Below, in pieces: positions 1-8,712 of a stretch of DNA of 64,000 nt. The stretch is from the NCBI RefSeq assembly GCF_000472785.1, contig NZ_AXAL01000006.1, forward strand, positions 208-64,207, in the 5' to 3' direction. A program made the position numbers and the translations under genes. How positions within the stretch are numbered: the first letter of the stretch is position 1; each line of letters starts with the position of its first letter. The notes beneath the pieces were generated by a model. The model saw nothing but the letters and a program-made list of their open reading frames with translations. It did no database searches and was not told where the DNA came from. The stretch comes from Mesorhizobium loti CJ3sym (GTDB taxonomy: Bacteria; Pseudomonadota; Alphaproteobacteria; Rhizobiales; Rhizobiaceae).

Positions 1-561
1 GGCGAGATGATCCATATCGACATCAAGAAGCTCGGCCGTTTCGAGCGCATCGGTCATCGCATTACCGGGGACCGAAAAGGACAATCCAACAGCCGTGGCG
101 TCGGCTGGGAGTTCGTTCATGTCTGCATCGACGCCGCCTCCCGCATCGCTTTCTCGCAGATCCTGCCAGACGAGAAAAAGGAAAGCGCCATCGCCTTCCT
201 CAAGGCGGCGGTGGCCTACTACGCCAGCCTCGGCGTCACCATAGCCCGCGTCATGAGCGACAATGGCTCCTGCTACAGATCGAAGGCCTTCGCCAAGGCC
301 TGCCGCGGTCTCGGCCTCAAGCATGTCAGGACAAGGCCCTATACGCCCAAGACCAATGGCAAGGCCGAGCGCTTCATCCAGACAGCACTGCGCGAATGGG
401 CCTATGCCATCGCCTATCCGACTTCAGATCACCGCGCCGCAGAGTTGCCGGTCTGGCTACATCGCTACAATTGGCATCGCCCCCACGGCAGCCTAAAGTC
501 CAAGACACCTATCAGTCGCCTCGCTCTAACCGAGGACAACCTGTTGAGGCTCCACATCTAG
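1..561 (+). CDS. IS481-type transposase, 3' part (cut by window edge)
   Basis: DDE integrase catalytic region of an insertion-sequence transposase; it would cut and join DNA ends during transposition. The reading frame is open from base 1 (Gly-Glu before the first ATG at 7), so the N-terminal HTH part lies outside the window. Visible catalytic landmarks are an early Asp (HIDIKKLGRF), the central Asp in VMSDNGSCYRS and the Glu in PKTNGKAERFIQT, followed by the typical WLHRYNWHRPHGSL. The C-terminus LLRLHI is a natural end for this family as I know it. The stop overlaps the stop of the converging methyltransferase gene, leaving almost no room for a right inverted repeat. Whether the element is still mobile cannot be judged from this fragment. 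Confidence 0.88.
   Translation, partial: GEMIHIDIKKLGRFERIGHRITGDRKGQSNSRGVGWEFVHVCIDAASRIAFSQILPDEKKESAIAFLKAAVAYYASLGVTIARVMSDNGSCYRSKAFAKACRGLGLKHVRTRPYTPKTNGKAERFIQTALREWAYAIAYPTSDHRAAELPVWLHRYNWHRPHGSLKSKTPISRLALTEDNLLRLHI
1..561 (+). mobile_element. Right portion of an IS481-family element
   Basis: The mobile element is represented here only by the transposase 3' end. No terminal inverted repeat or target-site duplication can be recognised after the stop codon, where another gene begins on the opposite strand within one base. The left end is outside the window. Confidence 0.55.
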
Positions 562-1355
562 CGGTGCGAGAAATGATGCAGCGCGATCGCTGACGCGGCC
601 GCGACGTTCAGGCTGTCAAAACCTTTCGACATGGTGATGCGCACGGTTTGCAGGCGCGCGAGCAGGTTTTCGGGCAGACCTTCGCCCTCGGTGCCGAGAT
701 AGAGCGCCAGGCGCCTGGCCGGCTTTGCATCGCGTATCTCGGTCTGTCCACGCGGCGATAGCGCGAACTGCTCAAAGCCGCGCTCGGCGAGCGTCGCCGC
801 AAAGCCCGATGTGTCGGGGAAGGACGCGAACGGCACTTTCAGCGCCGCGCCGACCGAAACGCGGATCGCCTTGCGGTAGAGCGGATCGCAGCATGTTGCG
901 TCCATCAGCACAGCATCGGCGCCGAAGGCAGCGGCGTTGCGGAAGATCGAGCCCATATTGTCGTGGTTGGCGATGCCGACGAGCACCACGATCAGGGCCT
1001 GGTCGGGCAAGGCATCCAGCAATAACCCGGCCGGCTGCGGTGTTTCCTTGCGGCCGATGGCCAGGATGCCGCGATGCATGTGAAAGCCGGCGATCGCATC
1101 CATGACCGCGCTAGCGACGACGTAGACCGGCAGCTCCGCGGGCGCCTTGCGCAGTACATCCTTCAGGCCGTCCAGCCGGTTTTCCAGGACCAGAACGGAT
1201 TCGGCGCCGAAGCGGCCGGACGACAAAAGCAGGTCGAGCACCACCTTGCCTTCGGCGACGAAGCGGCCTTGCCGGCCCGCGAGATCGCGTTCGCGGATAT
1301 CGAGATAGGCGGCGACGCGAAAATCCCGAGGGTCGTCAATGCGAATTGGGTCCAT
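558..1355 (-). CDS. TrmH/SpoU-family RNA methyltransferase
   Basis: SAM-dependent 2'-O-methyltransferase of the SPOUT (TrmH) superfamily, expected to modify rRNA or tRNA in the cytoplasm. The N-terminal ~100 residues fit a substrate-binding domain (FVAEGKVVLDLLLSSGR). The knotted catalytic domain shows motif 1 NHDNMGSIFRNAAAFGAD, motif 2 LYLGTEGEGLPENLL and motif 3 SLNVAAASAIALHHF. The start is set at the ATG (MDPIRIDDPRDF); a GTG two codons upstream is in frame but less likely. 265 aa is a usual length. Its stop overlaps that of the converging IS transposase. The exact target nucleotide cannot be inferred. Confidence 0.88.
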   Translation of the reverse strand: MDPIRIDDPRDFRVAAYLDIRERDLAGRQGRFVAEGKVVLDLLLSSGRFGAESVLVLENRLDGLKDVLRKAPAELPVYVVASAVMDAIAGFHMHRGILAIGRKETPQPAGLLLDALPDQALIVVLVGIANHDNMGSIFRNAAAFGADAVLMDATCCDPLYRKAIRVSVGAALKVPFASFPDTSGFAATLAERGFEQFALSPRGQTEIRDAKPARRLALYLGTEGEGLPENLLARLQTVRITMSKGFDSLNVAAASAIALHHFSHR

Positions 1356-1457
1356 ATCCACCGCTCAAAGATCGAGAGCGCGGTTCGTGTATAGGGAAGA
1401 CACACAAGCCACGCTCCGGAAATCGTCAGCGAGGTAAGCGGCCGCACGAGCGTCCGG

Positions 1458-1826
1458 TCAAGTCCCGGCGCGGCGCAACCTCTGTGCCATATGGGACAGG
1501 TCGTCCCTGCCGCCGCCGAAAATACCCTCCAGCGTGGCAAGCAGTTCGCGCACTGCATCGGATTTGCAGGAGTAGTAGATCATCTGACGGTCGCGGCGAG
1601 TTTCCACGAGGTCGAGCGCCCGCAGCTTGGCCAGGTGCTGCGAGAGGGCGGATTGGCTGAGCATCACCTTTTCGGCGATGGCGCCGACCGACATTTCGCC
1701 GTCGATCAGATAGCTCATGATCAGCAGCCGTTTTTCGTTGCCCATCAGCATCAGAAATTCGGCCGCCGAATCGGCGTTGGCGATTAGCTTTGTCGAGACC
1801 ATGAATGCCCCATGCTGTTTGCTCAT
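1458..1826 (-). CDS. ArsR-family transcriptional regulator, NolR-like
   Basis: Small winged-helix repressor of 122 aa. The HTH core reads VGAIAEKVMLSQSALSQHLA, followed by the wing LVETRRDRQMIYYSC. This closely resembles my memory of NolR, the rhizobial ArsR-type regulator of nodulation and other genes, including the SQSALSQHL recognition helix. No metal-binding Cys cluster (CxCxxC) is present, so it is not a classical arsenic or metal sensor. It stands alone between the methylase and a haem-protein gene. Orthology to nolR is plausible but unproven; other ArsR paralogues (BigR/SoxR type) are the alternative. Confidence 0.8.
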   Translation of the reverse strand: MSKQHGAFMVSTKLIANADSAAEFLMLMGNEKRLLIMSYLIDGEMSVGAIAEKVMLSQSALSQHLAKLRALDLVETRRDRQMIYYSCKSDAVRELLATLEGIFGGGRDDLSHMAQRLRRAGT

Positions 1827-1956
1827 CGAGACACCATGGGGGCAATGGCGTCTGAATCCATAAATTCACTGCGAAAGGCGACCGACGAGTCAGCGCCACA
1901 CCTAAAGCCTAGAACATTTCATTCAAATCTCAAGCGTTGCTTTTGATCAAATACAA

Positions 1957-2739
1957 TTAAGTCTCGCTTTCTGCCTGCCCAGCAGCCCGGCCGCTCCTAG
2001 CCATGTCGACCAGAACGGGCCGCAATTCGCGTGCCGATGCCAGGGGTTGCGGGAAGAATACCCGGCAAACATTGTCCCCCGACACCAGATCCATGCCGTC
2101 TGGGTCCAGGCCGGCGATGGTCCAGCCGTCACTGGGCGCCCCGGCAAAATGATGTGCATAAACGGCGATCGCATCGAGATGGTCGGCGTTCATATGGTCG
2201 ACGGCGGATTGTTCGCTCGCCGCAAGCTCTTCGATGATCGGTCCGCCGGTGACGAGATCGGAGCGATCGAGCTGATAGGCCTTGCCGAAGCCACCATTGA
2301 GGCTGGCGCGTTGCGGCTCAAGGCGGAAGATCGAGAAGTCGCCCAGTCCGGCATAGAGGCCCGCCTTGGGATTGCGGTTGAGATAGCGGCGTTCGGCGCG
2401 AACATGCGCGTCCGATCCGCGCTCGAGCCGCGATGCCTGGCAGATCAGCGTCAGGCGCGGATGCGCCAGCGGGTCGCCCTTGCCGGGCTCGCCAAGCAGC
2501 AGGGAGCAGCGAGGATCGGCAAGCAAGGCCGGCGTGTGCGCCGAGAGCATCGACACCAGGATCAGCGATGCGCCGTCGATGTCTGTTGCCACGCCGACCC
2601 GGCTTACCAGCGGCGACCCGGTCCGCGGCTCCAGCACCGCCAGAGCGCCGAAGCGTGCACTGCGCAGCAGCGTTTTCGCCAGCTGGATCGCTTGGGCGTC
2701 GGTCTCGCGGATCACGTCCTTGTTTTGATTTTGCTGCAT
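1957..2739 (-). CDS. HugZ-type haem utilisation protein / PNPOx-like with DUF2470
   Basis: 260-aa cytoplasmic protein with a split-barrel FMN-binding-like domain (residues ~15-150) and a C-terminal DUF2470 domain containing AVDHMNADHLDAIAVYAHHF. HugZ/HutZ family members bind haem and take part in haem iron release; others are annotated as pyridoxamine 5'-phosphate oxidase-related flavoproteins. The start is placed at MQQNQNKDVIRE because the upstream extension to 2874 overlaps the next gene's 3' end and is low quality. The gene lies 85 bp downstream of the SDR gene on the same strand. No clear iron-responsive operator was identified upstream. Confidence 0.8.
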   Translation of the reverse strand: MQQNQNKDVIRETDAQAIQLAKTLLRSARFGALAVLEPRTGSPLVSRVGVATDIDGASLILVSMLSAHTPALLADPRCSLLLGEPGKGDPLAHPRLTLICQASRLERGSDAHVRAERRYLNRNPKAGLYAGLGDFSIFRLEPQRASLNGGFGKAYQLDRSDLVTGGPIIEELAASEQSAVDHMNADHLDAIAVYAHHFAGAPSDGWTIAGLDPDGMDLVSGDNVCRVFFPQPLASARELRPVLVDMARSGRAAGQAESET

Positions 2740-2824
2740 CAAAACGCTCGCCACAATTTGTTTTCGCTTAGCGATATCACAGGCCGGATTCGGTCCTTGC
2801 GACAATTGCCAGTGCCATTTCGTG

Positions 2825-3586
2825 CTATTTCGGCGCCATGCGGATGGCGCCGTCGAGGCGGATGGTCTCGCCATTCAACATCTGGTTCTCGACGATGTGC
2901 AGGGCAAGGGCGGCATATTCGGATGGCTCGCCAAGGCGGGACGGGAAGGGCACGGCGGCGCCCAGCGAATCCTGCACCTCCTGCGGCATGCCGGCCATCA
3001 TCGGTGTCTTGAAGATGCCGGGGGCGATGGTGCAGACCCGAATGCCGGAACGGGCAAGGTCGCGCGCCACCGGCAGCGTCATGCCGACCACGCCGCCCTT
3101 GGAGGCGGAATAGGCGGCCTGGCCGATCTGGCCGTCATAGGCGGCGACCGAAGCGGTGTTGACGATGACGCCGCGCTCGCCGCCCTGCAGCGGCTCGAGC
3201 CTGGCGGCGCGGTCGGCGACGAGGCGGATCATGTTGAAGGTGCCGATCAGGTTGACCTCGATCACCTTGCGGTACTGGTCGAGCGGATGCGGCCCATCCT
3301 TGCCGATCGTCTTGACGCCGATGGCGATGCCGGCGCAATTGACCAGGATGCGCGGTTCGCCCAGCTTGCTCGCCACCTCGGCGACGGCGGCGGCGCCACT
3401 ATCGGCGCTGCTGACGTCGCATTGGACGGCAATGCCGCCGATCTCGGCCGCGACCTTGGCGGCGCGGTCGATGCCGACATCGAAGATGGCGACGCGCGCA
3501 CCCTTGGCGGCAAGCGCACGCGCCGTTGCCTCGCCAAGGCCGGAGCCACCGCCGGTCACGATCGCGATCTGGCCGTTCGGATTCAT
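2825..3586 (-). CDS. SDR-family dehydrogenase, 3-hydroxyacyl-CoA dehydrogenase type-2-like
   Basis: Classical short-chain dehydrogenase of 253 aa. The NAD-binding motif TGGGSGLG lies at residues ~11-18, with NCAG, the catalytic Ser region [10 protein letters not shown], and Tyr-Lys in AYSASKGG. The pattern [20 protein letters not shown] and the C-terminal [18 protein letters not shown] are typical of the HSD17B10/FadB-like branch that oxidises 3-hydroxyacyl-CoA in beta-oxidation. Asp after beta-2 (AIFDVG) indicates NAD rather than NADP. The start ATG at 3586 is preceded by GGAAAGGATGACGCC, a good ribosome site. Substrate specificity is inferred. Confidence 0.87.
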   Translation of the reverse strand: MNPNGQIAIVTGGGSGLGEATARALAAKGARVAIFDVGIDRAAKVAAEIGGIAVQCDVSSADSGAAAVAEVASKLGEPRILVNCAGIAIGVKTIGKDGPHPLDQYRKVIEVNLIGTFNMIRLVADRAARLEPLQGGERGVIVNTASVAAYDGQIGQAAYSASKGGVVGMTLPVARDLARSGIRVCTIAPGIFKTPMMAGMPQEVQDSLGAAVPFPSRLGEPSEYAALALHIVENQMLNGETIRLDGAIRMAPK

Positions 3587-3602
3587 GGCGTCATCCTTTC
3601 CC

Positions 3603-3655
3603 GGAGCAATTCATAATTTCACGAAAGCGCTGAACACCTTTCTTGGAATTGCTCC
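3603..3655. repeat. Rhizobial intergenic palindrome (GAATTGCTCC type)
   Basis: Perfect 10-bp inverted arms GGAGCAATTC (3603-3612) and GAATTGCTCC (3646-3655), separated by 33 bp containing TTTCACGAAAGCGC. The same arm sequence recurs at the end of the larger repeat near 11875. It resembles the RIME-type repeats scattered in rhizobial genomes. It lies upstream of the SDR gene and downstream of the GNAT gene. Confidence 0.7.
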
Positions 3656-3708
3656 AAGAGAGCAGGGACGGATCAGGCCCATATCGCCGGGCAAGGTCAA
3701 GCCATTGC

Positions 3709-4233
3709 CTAGATATGCTCGGCAATCTTGACCTGGCTGGCATGACAGACCTCGCCCGTGAGCCTGGCAACCGCGCCTGAAATGATCTCGTGCGACAAAA
3801 GGCGATCGAGATCGACCGGGCGCGGCATTGAAATCTGGCCGCGCGGGATGCGCTTGAAGCCGAGCGGCCCGTAATAGGGCTCGTCGCCAACCAGTATGAC
3901 GGCTGGCGCGCCGGCCTTGGCGGCTGCCTCCAGGGCGATCGCCACCAGCCGGCGGCCGATGCCGAGATTCTTGAAAGCCGGCCGCACGGCAAGTGGCCCG
4001 AGCATCAGCGCGCGACCGGCGCCGGCGGCGATGCGCGTCATGCGCACCGAGGCGACGACGAGGTCGCCGTCGACAGCGACGAAGGACAGCGCGCGCTCGT
4101 GGCCGCCAGCTTCGCGGATCTTGTAGGCGGCCAGCACGAAGCGGCCGGGCCCGAAGGCTTCGTCGTTGATGGTTTCGATCTGGATGTCGTGCGCCGGGGT
4201 TTCCGGCAGGTATTTCACGTCGGCAAGGCTCAT
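3709..4233 (-). CDS. GNAT-family N-acetyltransferase (YhbS-like)
   Basis: 174-aa acetyltransferase. The acetyl-CoA binding motif A reads LGPLAVRPAFKNLGIGRRLV, with beta-4 ending in LGPLAV and the pyrophosphate loop in NLGIGRRL. It is followed by AVILVGDEPYYGPLGFKRIP, the YYGPLGF signature of the YhbS/COG3153 group. The start is taken at MSLADVKYLPET; an in-frame ATG 16 codons upstream has no better support. The acceptor substrate is unknown. It is monocistronic, flanked by a palindromic repeat downstream. Confidence 0.82.
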   Translation of the reverse strand: MSLADVKYLPETPAHDIQIETINDEAFGPGRFVLAAYKIREAGGHERALSFVAVDGDLVVASVRMTRIAAGAGRALMLGPLAVRPAFKNLGIGRRLVAIALEAAAKAGAPAVILVGDEPYYGPLGFKRIPRGQISMPRPVDLDRLLSHEIISGAVARLTGEVCHASQVKIAEHI

Positions 4234-4500
4234 TGTCTTTGCGTTCCGGTACAGAGGATAGGTCGCTGCAAACGGCAGCATTCGCCAGTCAGCGCTTCAT
4301 CAAGCGCGGGCGCCCTTTCGTCGTCGGTCAAACCGGATCAAAGCAAAGTCGAACATGCGGAGTGTCCGCTAGCATCAATTTTCAACTGCTGCAATCGGCC
4401 CGTTCGCTGGCCCTTCCGATTGACGATCTGTTCAGCCCTCGGGGATTTCCGCCTTGCCGCATCGCGCTCTACATGAGGTGGAAACGCGAAAGGACATTGC

Positions 4501-5490
4501 ATGGGATTGCTGGTCGACGGCAAATGGCAGGACCGCTGGTACGACACCAAGGACAGCGGCGGCAAATTCGTGCGGGCGCAGTCGCAGTGGCGCGACTGGA
4601 TCACGCGCGACGGAACACCCGCCGAGGGCCGCGGCCGCGGCTTCAAGGCGGAACCCGGCCGCTATCATCTCTATGTCTCGCTTGCCTGTCCCTGGGCGCA
4701 CCGGACGCTGATCTTTCGTGCGCTGAAGAAGCTGGACGGCATTATTTCGGTGTCGGTGGTGCACCATTTCATGGGCGCCAATGGCTGGACGTTTCTCGCC
4801 GAGGACGGCGCCACCGGCGACACGCTCTACGGCCTCGACTTCCTGCACCAGATCTACACCAGGGCCGATCCCGCCTATTCGGGCCGGGTGACGGTGCCGG
4901 TGCTCTGGGACAAAAAGGAACAGACCATCGTCTCCAACGAGTCCTCCGAAATCATCCGGATGCTCAATTCAGCCTTCGACGAATGGGGCGACGCCAGCCT
5001 TGATTTCTATCCGCGAGCCTTGCGCGGCGAGATCGATGCGATCAACGCGCTGGTCTATCCCGCCGTCAACAACGGCGTCTACCGCGCCGGCTTCGCCACC
5101 ACGCAGGCCGCCTATGAGGAAGCCTTCGGCGAATTGTTCTCGGCCCTCGACACGCTGGAAGAACGGCTATCGACGCAACGCTATCTCGCCGGCGACCGCC
5201 TCACCGAGGCCGACTGGCGGCTGTTCACCACGCTGGTGCGCTTCGACCCGGTCTATGTCGGCCATTTCAAATGCAATCTGCGCCGCATCGCCGACTATCC
5301 GAACCTGTCGAACTATCTGCGCGACCTCTATCAGGTGGCCGGTGTCGCCGAGACCGTGAACCTGCTTCACATCAAGGCGCACTATTACGCCAGCCACGAA
5401 ACGATCAATCCGACACGGATCGTGCCGGTGGGGCCGGAGCTAGACTATGGTGCGCGGCATGACCGGGCTCGGTTCAGGAAGGCGGCGTGA
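4501..5490 (+). CDS. Glutathione S-transferase family, glutathionyl-hydroquinone reductase type
   Basis: 329-aa cytosolic enzyme of the Xi-class GST/ECM4/YqjG group, which reduces glutathionyl-(hydro)quinones using glutathione. The catalytic Cys is in the conserved LACPWAHRTL (C63). The N-terminal WYDTKDSGGKF and the FHxxGANGW-like segment are usual for the family. The C-terminal all-helical domain contains RYLAGDRLTEADWRLFTTLVRFD and the family signature YVGHFKCNLRRIADYPNLSNY. The start ATG follows GAAAGGACATTGC. Length and motif order match full-length homologues. It lies alone between two minus-strand genes. Confidence 0.92.
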   Translation: MGLLVDGKWQDRWYDTKDSGGKFVRAQSQWRDWITRDGTPAEGRGRGFKAEPGRYHLYVSLACPWAHRTLIFRALKKLDGIISVSVVHHFMGANGWTFLAEDGATGDTLYGLDFLHQIYTRADPAYSGRVTVPVLWDKKEQTIVSNESSEIIRMLNSAFDEWGDASLDFYPRALRGEIDAINALVYPAVNNGVYRAGFATTQAAYEEAFGELFSALDTLEERLSTQRYLAGDRLTEADWRLFTTLVRFDPVYVGHFKCNLRRIADYPNLSNYLRDLYQVAGVAETVNLLHIKAHYYASHETINPTRIVPVGPELDYGARHDRARFRKAA

Positions 5491-5529
5491 GAACCACTTT
5501 CGTCCCTGAAGCCTCGCGGTGGCGTTCGG

Positions 5530-6441
5530 CTATTGTGTCGTGCTGTCCGTGCTTTTTTGTGCGGACTTGGGCATTTTCCGATTTGAATAACCCAGCGCAA
5601 CAGCGCCAAGCACTATCAAACCCGTAACGAAGGCAACCACTACCCAACCAAAAGCTGGAAGATCAGGCAAATCCCCACTTGCCGAGGCGGCCAGAAGTCC
5701 GATTGCCTGGAGTGCAGCTCCGATCACGGCGGAAAATATCATGAGCCGCCAGTATTCGGATTTCGTTGGCAGACGTCCAAAGCGTAGCTTGAAGAACTCG
5801 CATGTTGTTCGGGCGGACACATATAGCACAATGAACGGCATAGCTATTGAGCCATGGCCTTGCAGACTTGGAAAAAAGTAAATCACAAACCCGAAAAGGA
5901 GGCTTAACCCAATCGCAAAGGCCAAGAAAATAAAGAGAAGGCGACCTAGAGGGGCATTCTGAAAGTTTTCCAAAACAGACGCTCCATTTGGTGCGGCTTG
6001 CCGAGCAAGTTGTGCTTTCAGGATAGCAGCGCCGATCCAATTTGAGTAGCCAAGCAAGGCTCCCCCAACTGAAATAATACCGCTTATCACAAGCGCCAGA
6101 GCCCATGCCCTAAGAGGCATGTCAATCGCCGATCCCGCGAACAGAGCAAAGCCCATTCTCAAAATTGTCAGCGTCAGGGCAGAAGATCCCACCATTGTCC
6201 AGAACTCTTTCCGATTAAAAATCCGGGACTTCTGCCTGATGAAAATCAAATACGTGATAAGCGCAGCGAGGAACTGCATGAAAAAAGTATTTCCTCTTGC
6301 GTAGTGCTTTGGAATTGATGGAAGAATAGCGAAAAATATCGCTAGAATAACGATCACTACGATCGCCGATAACGCGAGCGCACCTAGGAATAAAGCAAAA
6401 TATCGCCAGATATTCGGTTTGTCATCCGATCCTGATTCCAT
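5530..6441 (-). CDS. Uncharacterised multi-pass membrane protein with internal duplication
   Basis: 303-aa protein with about eight hydrophobic helices. The start is at MESGSDDKPNIW behind a GGGAGGGG ribosome site. It appears to be two copies of a four-helix unit. Each copy has a polar loop with an aromatic-basic stretch (FNRKEFWTMVGS and PTKSEYWRLMIFS) and ends with ALLGYSN or ALGYSN. The unit recalls the ABZJ_00895-type small membrane proteins, a comparison made from memory. The gene looks richer in A/T than its neighbours. Its 5' end abuts the Nudix gene, which ends about 80 bp away on the same strand. No function can be assigned. Confidence 0.72.
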   Translation of the reverse strand: MESGSDDKPNIWRYFALFLGALALSAIVVIVILAIFFAILPSIPKHYARGNTFFMQFLAALITYLIFIRQKSRIFNRKEFWTMVGSSALTLTILRMGFALFAGSAIDMPLRAWALALVISGIISVGGALLGYSNWIGAAILKAQLARQAAPNGASVLENFQNAPLGRLLFIFLAFAIGLSLLFGFVIYFFPSLQGHGSIAMPFIVLYVSARTTCEFFKLRFGRLPTKSEYWRLMIFSAVIGAALQAIGLLAASASGDLPDLPAFGWVVVAFVTGLIVLGAVALGYSNRKMPKSAQKSTDSTTQ

Positions 6442-6521
6442 CGTCCGCCCCTCCCGTGCGATCTTAGACCCTATAAATGCTGTATTCCGAGTCTTACAAC
6501 AGCAATTATTTGCAACACGGT

Positions 6522-7019
6522 CTACCAATAAGCAGATGTCGGCTTGCCATCAAAAATCTCGGCGATCCGCCGCAGCGTTGCCGGCGTCGTTCCCTCTGGC
6601 AAACGATCGAGCGGGAAGAAGCCGGCTTCGGCGATCTCGTGATCGGGCAGCTTCGACGTCGTCTGGCTGAAGTGCTCTATCAGGTAGAAGCCGACATGGT
6701 CGCGCCGGCTGGAACGGCGGTTGAAATGCATCGACTTCAGCACTGGCGGGCCGGTCAGGGCGATGTTGCATTCCTCGACAAGCTCGCGCGCCAATGCGTC
6801 GGCCATCGTCTCGCCCACCTCGACGCCGCCACCGGGAAGCTGCCAGCCGGGAACATAGGTGTGACGAATGAGGAAGATCGAGTTGGATGCGGTGTCGTGG
6901 ATCAAGCCGCGCACGCCAAGCGTCATTGGCCGCCGCAGCAGGAAATAGAGGTGAAACAACCTGGCTCGCAGTCCCGGCCAGCCGGTCTGGCGGAAAGCGG
7001 CTTCTGCATCGTCCGTCAT
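6522..7019 (-). CDS. Nudix hydrolase
   Basis: 165-aa hydrolase of nucleoside diphosphates linked to another moiety. The Nudix box runs GGVEVGETMADALARELVEE, giving G-x5-E-x7-RE-x2-EE. The usual following Gly is replaced by Asn (EECNI). The sequence before it, SIFLIRHTYVPGWQLPGGG, is the typical strand-loop of small bacterial Nudix proteins. The C-terminal HEIAEAGFFPLDRLPEGTTP is a common end. The substrate cannot be told. It is divergent from the metallophosphoesterase gene at 7091, sharing a 71-bp intergenic region. Confidence 0.88.
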   Translation of the reverse strand: MTDDAEAAFRQTGWPGLRARLFHLYFLLRRPMTLGVRGLIHDTASNSIFLIRHTYVPGWQLPGGGVEVGETMADALARELVEECNIALTGPPVLKSMHFNRRSSRRDHVGFYLIEHFSQTTSKLPDHEIAEAGFFPLDRLPEGTTPATLRRIAEIFDGKPTSAYW

Positions 7020-7090
7020 TGCTAGCGAAACCGTGGGTGGAAAGCCAAGCTCTTGTGGAAAGGAGGGCGCGTGTCGCCTATGAAAGAAAC

Positions 7091-8020
7091 ATGTTCAGGC
7101 TCGCGCATATTTCCGATGTCCATCTGGGGCCGCTTCCCGATGTAGCCTATCGCGATCTCGCCTCCAAGCGCGTGCTCGGCTACGTCAACTGGCAGCGCAA
7201 CCGCCGCCGCCACATGCATGATGCCGTCATCGACGCCATCACCGCCGACATCAAGGCGCAAAGCACCGACCATCTCGCCGTCACCGGCGACCTGGTCAAT
7301 CTGGCGCTCGACGGTGAGATCGAGATGGCCAGGCACTGGCTGGAGACGCTGGGCTCGCCACACGATGTCTCGGTCGTCCCGGGCAATCACGACGCCTATG
7401 TGCCCGGCGCCTTCGACAAGGTCTGCCGCTCATGGGCAGCCTGGATGAGCGGTGACGGTGTCAACACACCGGTCGACCGCAACGCATTTCCCTATCTGCG
7501 CGTGCGCGGCAATGTTGCGCTGATCGGCGTCTCGACGGCGCGGGCTACCGCACCTTTCATGGCCAATGGCTTCTTCATGGAGGGCCAGGCGGAGCGGCTC
7601 GGCAAAATCCTGCGCGACACCGCCGGACAAGGTCTGTTTCGCGCGATCATGATCCACCATCCGCCGGTGCGCGGTGCCGTCTCGCAGCACAAGCGGCTGT
7701 TCGGCATCTCCCGCTTCCACAAAATTATCCGCCAGCACGGTGCGGAGCTCGTCCTGCACGGTCATTCGCATCTGCCGTCACTGTTCCAGATCGGGGCTCG
7801 TGGCGCCAAGGTTCCGGTGGTCGGTGTCGCGGCCGCCGGCCAGGCGCCGGGCGGCAAGCATCCGGCAGCGCAGTACAATCTGTTCGATATCGATGGCGAA
7901 AAGGGCAATTGGCGCATTCGCCTGACACGGCGCGGGCTGACCGGGCCGGCAACACCGCCGTCGGATTTTCAGACGCTGGAGCTTGGTGCGGAGGCCGGCG
8001 CTTCTATGGCCTCAAGCTGA
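7091..8020 (+). CDS. Calcineurin-like metallophosphoesterase
   Basis: 309-aa phosphoesterase with the five metal and catalytic motifs in order: HISDVHLG, VTGDLVN, VPGNHDAY, MIHHPPVRG and LHGHSHLPS. This set is that of the bimetallic calcineurin/CpdA-like family, which hydrolyses phosphomono- or phosphodiesters. The start is the ATG giving MFRLAHISDVH, since this places motif 1 at the usual distance from the N-terminus; the longer open frame upstream overlaps the divergent Nudix gene. The 3' end overlaps the converging gene at 8004-8618 by 17 bp. Whether it acts on cyclic nucleotides is unknown. Confidence 0.88.
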   Translation: MFRLAHISDVHLGPLPDVAYRDLASKRVLGYVNWQRNRRRHMHDAVIDAITADIKAQSTDHLAVTGDLVNLALDGEIEMARHWLETLGSPHDVSVVPGNHDAYVPGAFDKVCRSWAAWMSGDGVNTPVDRNAFPYLRVRGNVALIGVSTARATAPFMANGFFMEGQAERLGKILRDTAGQGLFRAIMIHHPPVRGAVSQHKRLFGISRFHKIIRQHGAELVLHGHSHLPSLFQIGARGAKVPVVGVAAAGQAPGGKHPAAQYNLFDIDGEKGNWRIRLTRRGLTGPATPPSDFQTLELGAEAGASMASS

Positions 8021-8618
8021 GAGCCATGGCCACGATGCGGTCCCAGAAGAGGACGACCGACACCGCCAGGCCGACCAGGGCGCCGGCGGCGATCAGGCCA
8101 AGGCCGGACAGGAAGGCCGACCAGCCCTTGCTGCGCGTCGCCAGCCGCAGTGGCGGCTCTGCTTCCAGCACACCGGCGCGTTTCATGCCGGCGACAGCCG
8201 GCTCGACCCCGCCTTCCATCATCCGCTGGCGCTCGACGACGCGCTCGGCGACATAGCGCGTGACCTGATCGACAACGGGCTTCGTCTCGGTCGATTCGGC
8301 GAGCACCACCCGGCCGATGCGGGTGTCTTTGAGGAAACGGTAGGTGCGGCGGTCGCGCCCCATCGCGACATGGCTGACAGCATCTATCCACAGGCGCGGC
8401 TGCAGCCCTGAGGAAACGACGAAGTCGAAATTGTCCATGTCGGTGGGAACATCGGCGAAGACCGGCGCGAGTTCGGCGGCCAGCAGATCGAGACGCATGC
8501 GATGCGCCTCGCGCATGTCGACGACGACATCGTCGCGGTCGGCGAAGGCGTTCTTCACATCACGGATGGCATCGGACAGCTTTTTCGACTGGTCGATCCT
8601 CTCGCCTGCGTCCTTCAT
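8004..8618 (-). CDS. Hypothetical protein with one C-terminal membrane helix
   Basis: 204-aa protein of unknown function. The start is chosen at MKDAGERIDQSKK, where the coding frame becomes convincing. The N-terminal two thirds is charged and helical (AIRDVKNAF, MREAHRMRLDLLAAEL) with FDFVVSSGLQPRLWIDAVSH in the middle. A C-terminal hydrophobic segment (FLSGLGLIAAGALVGLAVSV) suggests a tail-anchored inner-membrane protein with its bulk in the cytoplasm. The 3' end overlaps the converging phosphoesterase gene by 17 bp. I do not recognise a named domain. Confidence 0.7.
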   Translation of the reverse strand: MKDAGERIDQSKKLSDAIRDVKNAFADRDDVVVDMREAHRMRLDLLAAELAPVFADVPTDMDNFDFVVSSGLQPRLWIDAVSHVAMGRDRRTYRFLKDTRIGRVVLAESTETKPVVDQVTRYVAERVVERQRMMEGGVEPAVAGMKRAGVLEAEPPLRLATRSKGWSAFLSGLGLIAAGALVGLAVSVVLFWDRIVAMALSLRP

Positions 8619-8712
8619 CGGCGTCTGCCTCGCGGGGTTGGTTAACACGGGGTTAACACAGCCGCCGGCAAAATGCACTGCGAGATCGATGTGTCCGGAG
8701 ACACGCGAAAAG

